From Brevundimonas sp. Root1279 (GTDB lineage: Bacteria > Pseudomonadota > Alphaproteobacteria > Caulobacterales > Caulobacteraceae): a stretch of DNA of 64,000 nt. This document shows positions 1 to 10,549 of the stretch, piece by piece. The notes under the pieces were generated by a model. The model was given only the letters and a program-made list of their open reading frames with translations, did no database searches and was not told the DNA's origin. The stretch's first letter is position 1, and each line of letters starts with the position of its first letter. Position numbers and translations under genes: made by a program. The stretch covers positions 62,163-126,162 of the forward strand of contig NZ_LMEB01000007.1 of the NCBI RefSeq assembly GCF_001425945.1. Reading direction: 5' to 3'.

Positions 1-717
1 AGCGGGGAGGTTGTGCGCATTCCCTCGCCCAGCGGTCATCGCGGCAAGAGCGAGAAGGGACTGTGGCGCGACCGGCGCGTCCGCGACTACCTGCTGTACG
101 GTCTGTTGGTCACCGGGGCGCAGGCGATCAACATCTCGGTGCTCGGCTTCCACATCATCGACGAGATGGCGGCGACGGGCGTGGCGGCGCGCGATTCCCA
201 GCCCTTCATCGGCATCGCCATGCTGGCCGGCGCCGCCGCGACGCTGATGGCCCAGTGGGGCCTGATCCCTCTGCTGAAACTGCAGCCCCGCGACCTGATG
301 CGCTGGGGCGGCGGCCTGGCCCTGGCCGGCAATCTGATGAGCATCGCCTCACCCGGCTACTATGGCGTCGTGATCGGCTACGCCGTGGTGTCGATGGGCG
401 TCGGTTTCGCACGGCCCGGCTTCACCGCCGGGTCGTCCCTGTCCGTCGAAGCGCATGAGCAAGGAGCGGTGGCGGGCCTGATGATGGCGCTTGCGGGGCT
501 CAGCTTCCTGCTGCCGCCCGTCGTCGGCGTCCTGCTCTACGAGTGGGCGGAACCCGCCCCCTTCATCGCCAATGCGGCGCTGCTGGCCGGGGCGGCTGTG
601 CTCTGCTTCGTCAGCCCGCAACTACGCGCCGGGCCGCCGGACCTGCCCGATCGCGATGAGACGCCCTCGCCCGAGACCCCGCCGGCGTCGCAGCCCGGAC
701 CAGAAGGCAACCGCTGA
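1..717 (+). CDS. MFS transporter, C-terminal part (5' end outside window)
   Basis: The frame is open to the first base, so the start lies upstream. About six hydrophobic segments are visible (residues near 25-50, 70-95, 105-125, 125-145, 155-180 and 185-205), matching the C-terminal half of a 12-helix major facilitator transporter in the inner membrane. The last 30 residues are a Pro/Asp/Glu-rich cytoplasmic tail. No substrate-specific motif is visible, so drug efflux or metabolite export are both possible. It lies 48 bp upstream of an SRPBCC gene on the same strand, with no sign of functional coupling. Confidence 0.8.
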   Translation, partial: SGEVVRIPSPSGHRGKSEKGLWRDRRVRDYLLYGLLVTGAQAINISVLGFHIIDEMAATGVAARDSQPFIGIAMLAGAAATLMAQWGLIPLLKLQPRDLMRWGGGLALAGNLMSIASPGYYGVVIGYAVVSMGVGFARPGFTAGSSLSVEAHEQGAVAGLMMALAGLSFLLPPVVGVLLYEWAEPAPFIANAALLAGAAVLCFVSPQLRAGPPDLPDRDETPSPETPPASQPGPEGNR

Positions 718-765
718 CACAGCAACGCCTTTTCTCGGACGGAAAGCCGTGCCAGAGCGAAAGGC

Positions 766-1197
766 ATGGAAACAGCCCGTATCGAAAAGCGTATCGGCAT
801 TCGCGCCTCGACCGACCGCATCTGGGAGGTGATCCACGACCTGGGCTTCTGGGATCGGTGGAACCCGGTCGAGAAGAGCGTCGAGGGCGCCATCGCATTC
901 GGCGGCGAGATCGCCTTGACCGAGGCGATCGAGGGCCTGCCTGAGCGGCGGGTCGTGGCCAAGGTCGGCGAATGGCAGCCCTACGCCCAGCTGGTCTGGG
1001 CCGAAAACCGCGGCCTGTGGTTCCGCTCGATGCGCTATTTCGAGATCGAGCAACTGGAGCCGGGCAGCTGCATCGCGTCGAACGGCTTCATCTTCAGCGG
1101 CCTGCGCGGCGAGATGTTCTTCGACAAGCACCGCAAGCATCTGCGCCATGCGGCCGATGCGGTGGCCGAGGCCTGGAAGGCCGCGGCCGAAGGCTGA
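766..1197 (+). CDS. SRPBCC family (START/Bet v1-like) protein
   Basis: 143 residues. The opening 'RIEKRIGIRASTDRIWEVIHDL' region, cut here as RIEKRIGIRAS then TDRIWEVIHDL, followed by an 'FWDRWNP' segment, is the classic front of polyketide-cyclase/AHSA1-like SRPBCC proteins: a beta strand, two short helices, and a cavity for a hydrophobic ligand. No catalytic residue can be assigned. A purine-rich GAGCGAAAGG precedes the ATG. The stop abuts the stop of the convergent tadC gene with no spacer. Function is unknown; small-molecule binding or polyketide-type cyclisation are the family roles. Confidence 0.82.
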   Translation: METARIEKRIGIRASTDRIWEVIHDLGFWDRWNPVEKSVEGAIAFGGEIALTEAIEGLPERRVVAKVGEWQPYAQLVWAENRGLWFRSMRYFEIEQLEPGSCIASNGFIFSGLRGEMFFDKHRKHLRHAADAVAEAWKAAAEG

Positions 1198-2166
1198 TCA
1201 GCCCTTCATCGTATCCTGGATGGTGATGATCGCCGGCGTCAGGATGACGATGAACAGCACCGGCAGGAAGAACAGGATCATCGGCACGGTCAGCTTGGCC
1301 GGAAGCGCCGCCGCCTTCTTTTCGGCGGCTGACAGGCGCAGCTCGCGGTTTTCCTTGGCCATGGTCCGCAGGGCCGTCCCCAGCGGGGTGCCGTAGGTCT
1401 CGGCCTGCGTCATGGCGGTGGCCACCGACTTCACGCCCGGGTGGTTCGTCCGCTTGGCCAGGCCGTCGTAGGCCATGCGGCGATCAGGCAGATAGCTCAG
1501 CTCGGCCGAAAGCAGGGTCATCTCCTCGGCCAGGTCGATGGACGAGCCGCCGATCTCCTGGCTGACCTTCTGGATCGCCGCCTCGATCGACATGCCGGCC
1601 TCGACGCAGATCAGCAGCAGGTCCAGCGCGTCCGGGAAGGCCTGCATGATCGAGGTGCGGCGCTTGGAGATGCGGTTCTCGAGATAGATGTTCGGCGCAT
1701 AGAAGCCGATCATCGTCGCCACCATGATGGCGACCACCCGCATCATCAGCGTCAGGCCGAAATCGTTGACGGCGAACAGGTAGACCGCCGTCGTCGCGAA
1801 GAAGACGAACGGCATCGAGAAGCGGAAGAAATAGAAGGTGGTCAGCGGCTTCGGGCCACGGAGGCCGGCCTGGGCCATCTTGTCGGCGACCTTGGGGTCC
1901 TCCAGAAGCTTGGTCAGGTTGAGGCGCTCGACGACGTCCTTCTTGAAGCCTTCGTCAGAGTGCCGCAGGTTCTGCGACCCTTGGGCGGCGATAGCCTGCC
2001 GGGAGCGGCGCTTGAGCTCCTCGCGCCGGTCGGCCACGGCCTTCATTCGGGTTTCGAGCTTGGCCCCGCTGCCGAACGAGCTGAGCAGGGTCACCAGGGT
2101 CGCGAACACCAGCGCGCCCACGCCCAGGCTGAGCAGGTTCTGCATGTCGGTGAAGAAGTCGATCAT
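1198..2166 (-). CDS. tadC: Tad pilus inner-membrane platform protein TadC (CpaH)
   Basis: 322 residues, type II secretion F family. An N-terminal membrane anchor (about residues 10-30) is followed by a basic cytoplasmic stretch, a central pair of membrane segments (about 115-160), the conserved T2SSF domain (about 180-290, with 'DALDLLLICVEAGMSIEAA') and a C-terminal membrane helix. TadC and TadB form the platform on which the CpaF ATPase acts to assemble Flp pilin. It is the last gene of the minus-strand operon, 15 bp after tadB, and ends back to back with the SRPBCC gene. Confidence 0.93.
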   Translation of the reverse strand: MIDFFTDMQNLLSLGVGALVFATLVTLLSSFGSGAKLETRMKAVADRREELKRRSRQAIAAQGSQNLRHSDEGFKKDVVERLNLTKLLEDPKVADKMAQAGLRGPKPLTTFYFFRFSMPFVFFATTAVYLFAVNDFGLTLMMRVVAIMVATMIGFYAPNIYLENRISKRRTSIMQAFPDALDLLLICVEAGMSIEAAIQKVSQEIGGSSIDLAEEMTLLSAELSYLPDRRMAYDGLAKRTNHPGVKSVATAMTQAETYGTPLGTALRTMAKENRELRLSAAEKKAAALPAKLTVPMILFFLPVLFIVILTPAIITIQDTMKG

Positions 2167-2181
2167 CGCGCGCGCCCGCCC

Positions 2182-3159
2182 CTAGAACTTGAACGAGATC
2201 ATCTTCTTCATCACGAACACCCCGAAGCTCATCATCGCCACGGCGACGATGAGCATGAACTGGCCACGGGGGTCGGTGAAGAGCTTGGCCATGTAGGCCG
2301 GGGTCGTGATGCTGACGAGGATCATCACCACCGGCGGCAGGGAGCCGATGATGCCGGCGGAGGCGGTCGCCTCTGACGACAGCGCCTTGATCTTCTCGCT
2401 CATCATGCGGCGGGCGCGCAGCACGGTCGTGAGGTTGCCGAGAGCCTCGGCGAGGTTGCCGCCGGTCTTCTGCTGGATGCCGATGACGATGGCGAAGAAC
2501 TTCAGCTCCGGCGTCGGCATGCGCTCGTACATCTTGTCCAGCGCCTGGGGCAGGGTCAGGCCCACGCCCATGCCCTCGACCAGCGTCTGGAACTCGGGGC
2601 CCAGCGGCGCCGGGCTCTCCTTGGCGATGATCTTGAAACAGTCGTGAACCGGCAGGCCAGACTTGATGCCGCGCACGATGACATCGACGGCGTCGGCGAA
2701 GTGGCTGGAGAACTGCTTGCGGCGCCGCGCGCCGAGGAAGCCGACGATCCAGCGCGGCAGGCCGAGGCCGAAGGCGACCGAGGCGCCCAGCGGGATCAGG
2801 ATATTCAGGCGGAAGACCAGCGGCACGATGAAGGCGATGACGCCGAGCACGGCGCTCATGATCCAGAAGCTGCGCACGCTGGTGTTCAGGCCGGCCTGCT
2901 TGAGCTGGGCGGCCAGGCTGATGCGCGCCTTGCGCGACGCCCGCTCGGATTCCTGCAGCTGCATCAGGATCTGCTTGCGGCGGGCCTCGGGCGTGTTGGC
3001 TGCCGCGGCCTTCTTGGCGGCGGCGGCCGACTGCTTCGGCCCGCTGAAGGTCTGGGCGCGCTTGATCGCCGCCTCGCTGGAATCGCCGCCGCCGACGAAG
3101 GCCCAGCCGAGACCGCCGATGGTGATAAAAGCCAGGACCGCCGCGAGGATGGGAAGCAT
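2182..3159 (-). CDS. tadB: Tad pilus inner-membrane platform protein TadB (CpaG)
   Basis: 325 residues, type II secretion F family. A signal-anchor helix lies at residues 3-25, then an Ala/Lys-rich linker, two membrane segments (about 95-135), a T2SSF domain containing 'DAVDVIVRGIKSGLPVHDC' (about 160-290) and a last helix near the C-terminus. It should pair with TadC as the platform of the Flp pilus machine. It starts 5 bp after the cpaF stop and precedes tadC, the usual tadA-tadB-tadC order. Confidence 0.93.
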   Translation of the reverse strand: MLPILAAVLAFITIGGLGWAFVGGGDSSEAAIKRAQTFSGPKQSAAAAKKAAAANTPEARRKQILMQLQESERASRKARISLAAQLKQAGLNTSVRSFWIMSAVLGVIAFIVPLVFRLNILIPLGASVAFGLGLPRWIVGFLGARRRKQFSSHFADAVDVIVRGIKSGLPVHDCFKIIAKESPAPLGPEFQTLVEGMGVGLTLPQALDKMYERMPTPELKFFAIVIGIQQKTGGNLAEALGNLTTVLRARRMMSEKIKALSSEATASAGIIGSLPPVVMILVSITTPAYMAKLFTDPRGQFMLIVAVAMMSFGVFVMKKMISFKF

Positions 3160-3164
3160 GGCGA

Positions 3165-4790
<1,626 letters not shown>

Positions 4791-4793
4791 CCG

Positions 4794-6557
4794 TCAGCTC
4801 TTCTTCTTGAACAGGCCGGAGAACATCGACTTGCCGGCGGCCTTGGCGGGCTTGCCGCCGGGGCCGGCGATCATCGGCAGTTCGCGGCGAGAGACGATCT
4901 GGGCCAGCATCTGGAAGGCGTCGGCCGCCTTCGACTTGGCCCCGGAATCGAGGATCATCTGGCCGTTGTTGGCCGCCGCCCCGAAGACCTTGGGGTCGAA
5001 CGGGATGATCAGGCTGGGGTGGACGCCCAGGGCGGCGCCGAACTCCTTGGCCGGGATTTCCGGACGGCCGGGCACGCCGACCTGGTTGAGCACCAGCCGC
5101 GGCGGGGCGTCGTTCGGACGGCCCTGGCGGATCAGGTCGATCATGTTCTTGGCGTTACGCAGCGAGGCCAGGTCCGGCGTGGCCACGACGACCACCTCGT
5201 CGGCCGAGATCAGCGTGTTGCGCATCCAGCTCGACCACATGTGCGGCAGGTCGAGGACGACGAAGGGCGCAGTGGAGCGGATCTGGCTGGTGACCTCCTC
5301 GAAGGCCTCCGGACTGATGTCCCAGTCGACGTCCAACGTGGCCGGGGCGGCGAACAGGCTCAGCTTGTCGGTGCAGCGGACCATCATGCGGTCGAGCAGC
5401 ACAGGGTCGAGGCGGTCCGGCTGGGTCAGGGCATCGGCGACGCCGTTCAGCGGGTCCTGGTTGAAGTCGAGTCCGGCGGTGCCGAACGGCAGGTCGTAGT
5501 CGACGATGACCGTATTGGCGCCGATCCGCTCGGACATCGCATAGGCGGTGTTGTGCGCGACCGAGCTGGAGCCCGAACCGCCTCGGGCGCCGACGAAGGC
5601 GATCGAGCGGCCGACGAAGGGCTGGGCCGGGTCGGCGAACAGATTGCCGATGGCGCTGATCAGCTGCAGCGGCTGCAGCGGGGCGACCAAATATTCGCTG
5701 ACCCCACGACGCATCAGCTCGCGGAACAGCAGGATGTCGTTGGTGGCGCCGATGACGACCACCTTGGTGCCGGCGTCGCAGACCTCGGCGAGTTGATCGA
5801 CTTCCCACAGCAGGGTCTGCGGGTCCTTGAGGCATTCGACGATGATCAGCGGCGGGGTCGGCTCGTGCTGATAGGCCTCGACCGCGGCGGCGACGCCGCC
5901 GATGCGGATCTGGGTCGTGGCGCGCGACAGGCGGCGGTCCTGGCCGGCGCGCTCGGCGGCGGCCAGCGTGTCCTGGCGCTCGGCGAAGACGTGGATGGCG
6001 ATGCGCGGCACCGACACCTCGGTCGCCTGGCCTCCAATGGCCGGGGGCGAGAAGGCGGCGGCGGCGCCGGCGACGAGTTCGCCGACCGGATTGAAGCCGG
6101 CCACGGTCGGAACCTGCTCGGCCGCGTTCGGATGCGGATAGGCGGCGGCCGGCGCGGGGACTGAGGCCGGTGCCGCAGCGGCGGCCGAGGCTCGGACCGG
6201 GGCCGGGATGGGGGCGGAGACGGGGGCTGGCGTGGTGAACTGAAGAGGCGGCCGACCGGCGGGATCCGCACCCTGGTCGTAGGCGGGGTCCGAACCGGCA
6301 TAGGGCGGCTCGTAGCCGTAGTCGGGACCGGCCTCCGGGACCGGAGCGGCGGCGTAACCGGCCTGATAATCCAGCTGGTAGTCGGGCTGATAGCCGGCGG
6401 GTTCCGCGGGCCGATACTCAGGCTCGGGAGCGGCGGGACGTGCGGCGTAGGTCGCTGCAGGCTGGGCGCCCGCCATCGGACCGGCGGCGACATAGCCCAT
6501 GTCGAGGTCGAACTCGTCCTCGAACTCGTCCACGGGGCGGGGGAAGGCGTTGGTCAT
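4794..6557 (-). CDS. cpaE: Tad pilus localisation ATPase CpaE (TadZ)
   Basis: 587 residues. A long Pro/Ala/Tyr-rich N-terminal region (about 1-180) precedes a receiver-like domain and a ParA/MinD-type ATPase domain (about 320-560). The phosphate-binding loop reads RGGSGSSSVA: the usual lysine of KGGxGKT is absent, as is common in the CpaE/TadZ branch. In Caulobacter, CpaE places the pilus secretin at the cell pole. The protein sits between cpaD (5 bp away) and cpaF (3 bp away) in one operon. The N-terminal extension makes it longer than I expect for the family. Confidence 0.94.
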   Translation of the reverse strand: MTNAFPRPVDEFEDEFDLDMGYVAAGPMAGAQPAATYAARPAAPEPEYRPAEPAGYQPDYQLDYQAGYAAAPVPEAGPDYGYEPPYAGSDPAYDQGADPAGRPPLQFTTPAPVSAPIPAPVRASAAAAAPASVPAPAAAYPHPNAAEQVPTVAGFNPVGELVAGAAAAFSPPAIGGQATEVSVPRIAIHVFAERQDTLAAAERAGQDRRLSRATTQIRIGGVAAAVEAYQHEPTPPLIIVECLKDPQTLLWEVDQLAEVCDAGTKVVVIGATNDILLFRELMRRGVSEYLVAPLQPLQLISAIGNLFADPAQPFVGRSIAFVGARGGSGSSSVAHNTAYAMSERIGANTVIVDYDLPFGTAGLDFNQDPLNGVADALTQPDRLDPVLLDRMMVRCTDKLSLFAAPATLDVDWDISPEAFEEVTSQIRSTAPFVVLDLPHMWSSWMRNTLISADEVVVVATPDLASLRNAKNMIDLIRQGRPNDAPPRLVLNQVGVPGRPEIPAKEFGAALGVHPSLIIPFDPKVFGAAANNGQMILDSGAKSKAADAFQMLAQIVSRRELPMIAGPGGKPAKAAGKSMFSGLFKKKS

Positions 6558-6562
6558 GTCAC

Positions 6563-7237
6563 CTATTCCACAGCCCGGGAAATGCGGCCATCGACCAGCT
6601 GCTCTTGAGCGGCGGCGGTGTTCTGGCCCTTACGGTAGTTGTCGAAGACCACGGCGGCGCGACCGGAGTCGGCCGGGCTCATGGTGCGCGGCGCGCCGAT
6701 GTCGCGCGGATCGGCGATCTGGGCGGCCATGTTCGCCGTGATGGCGCAGCCGAGACCGAGCGAGCCCTGGTTCGAGAAGCGGTTGTCCATGGCGCGACGT
6801 TCGCGGCTGCAGTCGGTGACCACGGCCTGGACGGTGTCGAAGCCGGCGAGGACCGGCGCGCGGCCGTCCGGCGCGGCGTAGGAGGCGACCACCACGCGAT
6901 CACCGGGCACGCCGGCTTCCATCAGGGCGTTGCGCACATCCCAGCTCTGGCGGGTCGCGACCGGATCGTCACCCGACGGGGCCTCGACGCGAACCATGCC
7001 GACGCCGCCGTTGCGATAGCGGGCGACCAGGGCGCGCAGGGCCGCATGCTGGGTGGCCGACAGGCCATCGTCGTGGACCGCCAGGGCGATCCGGTCGAGT
7101 CCGGGCTCGACCTGCAGCGAGTAGCGGGCCAGCGGGTTGATCGGCGGCGGGGTGTCGGTCGTCGTCGTCGTGCAGGCGCCGAGCAGGGCGGCGGCGGAAC
7201 AAGCGAGGATCAGGGCGCGCATCACAGGGGGCCTCAT
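6563..7237 (-). CDS. cpaD: Tad pilus lipoprotein CpaD
   Basis: 224 residues. The N-terminus has a lipoprotein signal with lipobox LGAC (Cys about residue 21) followed by a Thr run, so it should be anchored in the outer membrane beside the CpaC secretin. The body matches CpaD/TadD-neighbour pilus biogenesis proteins: 'RYRNGGVGMVRVEAP' and 'GLGCAITANMAAQIADPRD' are typical. The start overlaps the cpaC stop by 4 bp; an ATG five codons downstream would give an equally good lipoprotein signal. Confidence 0.92.
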   Translation of the reverse strand: MRPPVMRALILACSAAALLGACTTTTTDTPPPINPLARYSLQVEPGLDRIALAVHDDGLSATQHAALRALVARYRNGGVGMVRVEAPSGDDPVATRQSWDVRNALMEAGVPGDRVVVASYAAPDGRAPVLAGFDTVQAVVTDCSRERRAMDNRFSNQGSLGLGCAITANMAAQIADPRDIGAPRTMSPADSGRAAVVFDNYRKGQNTAAAQEQLVDGRISRAVE

Positions 7238-8667
7238 TCGATCACATAGCCGACCGGGCCGGCCCAGCCGGCGCCGGGGGCGGCCGACTCGGCGTCGGGA
7301 CGGGAGAAATGCTGGTTCAGCTGGCCGAACAGAATGGTCTGCGCGTCATTGGCGATCTGCAGGCCGTCGGCCGGGGTCTGCATGCGGTTCGGCGAGGTCG
7401 GCGAGACGATGTAGGCCTCGACGATGATCACCAGTTCGGTCTCGCCCGACAGATAGTCGCGCGAGCGGAACAAGGAGCCGAGGACCGGCAGGTCGCCGAG
7501 AGCCGGCAGCTGGTCGACGTTCTGGCGCGTGTCCTCGCGCAGCAGGCCGGCGATCATCAGCGAGCCGCCCGACGGCAGTTCGACGGTGTTTGACGCGCGG
7601 CGCACGTTCAGGCCGGGAATGACCAGCGCGGTGCTGCCCGGGGTCGTGCCGCCCAGGGTGAAGGCCCCGACCGAGGTCAGTTCCGACACTTCGGTCGACA
7701 GCTGCAGCGAGATGCGGCCCGGCGACAGGACGATCGGACGGACCGCGAGACGGACGCCGTAGGGCTTGAACTCGACCGTGACCTTGGTGCTGTCGCTGTC
7801 CGACTCCTGGCCGACGGGGACCGGGAATTCGCCGCCCGCCAGGAACTCGGCCGACTCACCGTTGGCGGTGGTGATGTTCGGCTCGGCCAGGATGCGGACC
7901 AGGCCGGCGCGCTCGAAGGCGCGCAGCGAGGTGTTGAGGTTGGAGCCGTCGCCGGCGGAATCCCGATAGTTGAGGATGCCGCCGCCGAGCTGATTGCCGG
8001 AGACCGCGAAGGTCGCGACCTGGGTCAGGCGCAGGCCGTCGCCGACGCTGGCGAGGAAGGCGTTGGCGTCGACGCCCAGCTGCTTCACGGCGCTGCGCTG
8101 GACTTCCACGATGCGGGCCTTGACCATCACCTGGTCCGAACCGGCGATGGTCATCATGTTGATGACCTTGTCCGGGCTGGCGACGAAAGCGCGGGCCACC
8201 TGGCTGGCGCGATCCGCCTCACCGGGGCTGTAGACGGTGCCGGTGAGGATGACGCTGTCGTTGACCGCCTCGGCGCGGATGTCGGCGCCCGGCATCACCC
8301 GGCTGAGCGTGTCCTGCAGGGCCGAGACGCCGGCGTCGACGCGGACCCGCAGCGACAGGATGGTGCGGCCGGCGCTGTCGAGCACGACGGCGTCGGTCTC
8401 GCCCGGCGCCAGACCGATGATGGTGATGCGGCGCGGCGAGTGCAGCATGGCCTCGGCCACGGTAGGGTTCGGCACGATCACGTCACGGGCGTCGGCCGGC
8501 AGGTCGACGGCCATGGACGAGCCGCGCGGCAGGCTGATCAGCTGCGCCTGCGAACCCATCGAAACGGCGGCGCGGGTCTGCGCCTGCACCGGGGAGATCG
8601 GCGACGTGGCGACGACCATCAGGCCGGCGAGTACGACGGCGCCGAGACGCTTCATCGAGCGCTTCAT
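7234..8667 (-). CDS. cpaC: Tad pilus outer-membrane secretin CpaC (RcpA)
   Basis: 477 residues. A cleavable signal peptide (residues 1 to about 30, ending PVQAQ) is followed by an N-terminal pilus/secretin domain (about 35-110), a BON-like region with 'SVILTGTVYSPGEADRA', and the C-terminal secretin barrel (about 230-420, with 'VPVGQESDSDSTKVTVEFKPYG' split as VPVGQES and VEFKPYG). It forms the gated outer-membrane channel for the Flp pilus. The ATG overlaps the cpaB stop by 4 bp, indicating translational coupling. Confidence 0.94.
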   Translation of the reverse strand: MKRSMKRLGAVVLAGLMVVATSPISPVQAQTRAAVSMGSQAQLISLPRGSSMAVDLPADARDVIVPNPTVAEAMLHSPRRITIIGLAPGETDAVVLDSAGRTILSLRVRVDAGVSALQDTLSRVMPGADIRAEAVNDSVILTGTVYSPGEADRASQVARAFVASPDKVINMMTIAGSDQVMVKARIVEVQRSAVKQLGVDANAFLASVGDGLRLTQVATFAVSGNQLGGGILNYRDSAGDGSNLNTSLRAFERAGLVRILAEPNITTANGESAEFLAGGEFPVPVGQESDSDSTKVTVEFKPYGVRLAVRPIVLSPGRISLQLSTEVSELTSVGAFTLGGTTPGSTALVIPGLNVRRASNTVELPSGGSLMIAGLLREDTRQNVDQLPALGDLPVLGSLFRSRDYLSGETELVIIVEAYIVSPTSPNRMQTPADGLQIANDAQTILFGQLNQHFSRPDAESAAPGAGWAGPVGYVIE

Positions 8668-9593
8668 TGAACCACCACCACTTCAGGCTCGCCGCCGCGG
8701 AAGACGCGGACGGCGGAAGATTGACGCTGGGCCGAGCTGGCCGAGGTCGTCCGACCGGACGGACCAGCGGTGTCGGCGTAGGACCTCAGGCTGAGGCTCA
8801 GCTTGCCTTCGCTGGCCGCCAGGGCGAGCAGCTCGGCGTCGGTCGGGCGAACCTCGAGAGTCGCGGTGGCGCCGTCGGCGGTCTGGGCGTCGTCGGCGGC
8901 GCGGGTCGCGCTGCCGATGGCCAGGACCTTGATGTTGCTGAGCACGGTGCCCGAGGCGAATTTCGGTCGGTCGGCGGTGTCGGCGCCGGCGTTGCTGAGG
9001 TTGGTCTCGCGGGTCAGGACCACGTCCACGCGGTCGCCCGGGAGGATGAACCCGCCGGCCAGCGTCTCGGCCTCGACCTTGATCGCCATGGCGCGCATGC
9101 CGGGCTCCAGGTAGGCGGCCAGGAAGCCGCCGTCGCCGGCGCGGACGATCTTGCGGCCGACGATGGGTTCACCCGCGAGGATCGGCTCGCGCACGACCGA
9201 GCCGACGTAGTCGGCCTTGGCGCCGCCGGTGGCGAGCTCGGTCGCGGCGCGGGTCACGGAGGCCACGGCGCCCTCAGGTTTCTTCTTGCCTTCTTCTTCG
9301 GCCTCGGCGGGCTCGCCGCGGGCCGGGATCGGCACGGTTCCGTCCGTGATGAAGGCCGGGTTGACCTCGTCGACCGGCCATTCCTTCCAGTCGAGGTCGG
9401 CTTCGGTGAGGCGCTGGCCGGGTTGAAGATCCTTGGCGGCGACCAACACCTTGGCCATCGGCTTGGCCGGTTCAGCGGCGGCCGCGGCGGCGGCGGGCTG
9501 CTTCGAGGGCGATCCCATGGCGCGCACGACAAGGGCCAGGCCGATGGCGGCCACGGCGGCGACGCAGATCACGATGATACGGGCAGGCTTCAT
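8664..9593 (-). CDS. cpaB: Tad pilus assembly protein CpaB (RcpC)
   Basis: 309 residues. One N-terminal membrane anchor (about 5-25) is followed by the SAF domain, with 'VLVAAKDLQPGQRLTEADL' (residues about 48-66, quoted as VLVAAKDLQPG), and the RcpC domain with 'PGDRVDVVLTRE'. CpaB is a periplasmic partner of the secretin and may bind the cell wall. A GGAGAG ribosome site precedes the ATG. A gap of about 145 bp separates it from cpaA and holds two GTTAAC hexamers, so cpaB probably begins its own transcript. Confidence 0.93.
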   Translation of the reverse strand: MKPARIIVICVAAVAAIGLALVVRAMGSPSKQPAAAAAAAEPAKPMAKVLVAAKDLQPGQRLTEADLDWKEWPVDEVNPAFITDGTVPIPARGEPAEAEEEGKKKPEGAVASVTRAATELATGGAKADYVGSVVREPILAGEPIVGRKIVRAGDGGFLAAYLEPGMRAMAIKVEAETLAGGFILPGDRVDVVLTRETNLSNAGADTADRPKFASGTVLSNIKVLAIGSATRAADDAQTADGATATLEVRPTDAELLALAASEGKLSLSLRSYADTAGPSGRTTSASSAQRQSSAVRVFRGGEPEVVVVQ

Positions 9594-9651
9594 CCGCGCT
9601 CTCCGGCAGAGCCGGGCCGGATCCGCGACTACGGTCCTTCGCCCCCCTACC

Positions 9652-9680
9652 GTTAACGACCATGCCGGTTCCGGGTTAAC
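9652..9680 (-). promoter_or_regulatory. Paired GTTAAC hexamers upstream of cpaB (possible CtrA half-sites)
   Basis: Two identical GTTAAC hexamers (9652-9657 and 9675-9680) lie about 60-85 bp upstream of the cpaB ATG, 23 bp apart. CtrA of Caulobacterales recognises TTAA-N7-TTAA and also half-sites, and controls pilus genes in Caulobacter. The spacing here is not the N7 of a full site, so assignment to CtrA is inference from the half-site only. Confidence 0.35.
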
Positions 9681-9738
9681 GTGGACCTAAGTGGAACGTC
9701 TCGTTTCGGAACAGTCTGAGGCCGCTCGGGTGAAACCC

Positions 9739-10251
9739 TCAGGCCCCCGCCAGCCAGGCTGCGACGAGGGGCGAGGCCGGGAAGGCGGTCAGGGCGCCGC
9801 CGGCGATGGCCACGCCGTACGGGATGCGATTCTTCGGCGTCATCAGGGTCGAGGCCCAACCCGGCATGGCGGCCAGATAGGGCTGGGTGCGGGCCCGCGC
9901 GATCAGGATGACCAGGGCGAAGGCGCCGCCGATCACCGCGGTCCAGAGCACGAACATGCCGGCGGACAGACCGAACCAAAGGCTGACCGCGGCGATCAGC
10001 TTGGCGTCGCCGCCGCCCATCTGCCCCAGGGCGAACAGGCCGATGGTGATCGCCAGGGCCAGGATCCCGATCCCTGCGTGGACGGCCACGGCGAGCGGCG
10101 TCAGCCCGATCAACAGCGCCGCCGGGAAGAAGGCGACGACGAGGGCGGCCGAGATCCAGTTGCGGATCTTCATCGAGGTCAGGTCCTGGAGCCCGGCGAC
10201 GATGACCAGGGCGGGAAGGACGGCGAGGGCGATGAGTTGCACGACTTGCAT
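9739..10251 (-). CDS. cpaA: Prepilin peptidase CpaA (TadV)
   Basis: 170 residues, A24 aspartic peptidase of the inner membrane with about five hydrophobic segments. The two catalytic aspartates are visible: DLTSMKIRN near residue 23 and the GxGD-type GGGDAKL near residue 80. It cleaves the PilA leader (and probably the TadE/TadG-like minor pilins) after glycine. This is the short Tad version without the N-methylation domain. It follows pilA after a strong terminator, so its expression probably depends on read-through or a local promoter. Confidence 0.93.
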   Translation of the reverse strand: MQVVQLIALAVLPALVIVAGLQDLTSMKIRNWISAALVVAFFPAALLIGLTPLAVAVHAGIGILALAITIGLFALGQMGGGDAKLIAAVSLWFGLSAGMFVLWTAVIGGAFALVILIARARTQPYLAAMPGWASTLMTPKNRIPYGVAIAGGALTAFPASPLVAAWLAGA

Positions 10252-10308
10252 GGCGGCACCCTGCCTCGTCGATGCTTAAGGCGAGGTTGCCCGTAGACGA
10301 CGGGCGCA

Positions 10309-10349
10309 GGACAAAAGGAAAGGGGCCGGAGCGTTTCCGCTCCGGCCCC
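10309..10349 (-). terminator. Intrinsic terminator downstream of pilA
   Basis: On the minus strand GGGGCCGGAGCG pairs perfectly with CGCTCCGGCCCC across a GAAA tetraloop (stem 10322-10333 with 10338-10349), followed by a T-rich TTTCCTTTTG tract. It lies 29 bp after the pilA stop and before cpaA, and would let abundant short pilA mRNA form while limiting transcription of the machinery genes. Confidence 0.88.
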
Positions 10350-10378
10350 CGGCCTTCGGTTCAAGACGGTGTCGCGGC

Positions 10379-10549
10379 TTAAGCGCCGGCGATAGCGCCC
10401 GAAACTTCGAGGAAGGCGGCTTCAATGTTGGTGCCCAGCGCGGTGACGGCCGCGATGATGACAACGGCGATGAGGGCGGCGATCAGGCCATACTCGATGG
10501 CGGTGGCGCCCGACTCGTCCGAAACGAACTTCGAAATGAACTTGGTCAT
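10379..10549 (-). CDS. pilA: Flp family type IVb major pilin PilA
   Basis: 56 residues, too short for many gene callers but unmistakable. It starts MTKFISKF, followed by the Flp signature SGATAIEYGLIAALIAV: cleavage is expected after Gly14, leaving Ala at the N-terminus, with Glu at position 5 of the mature pilin and the EY pair of Flp pilins. A single hydrophobic helix (about 18-38) packs the filament core. The ATG is preceded by GGAAGC. It is the first gene of the tad operon and is followed by a strong terminator. In Caulobacter its homologue makes polar pili for attachment and phage entry. Confidence 0.95.
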   Translation of the reverse strand: MTKFISKFVSDESGATAIEYGLIAALIAVVIIAAVTALGTNIEAAFLEVSGAIAGA

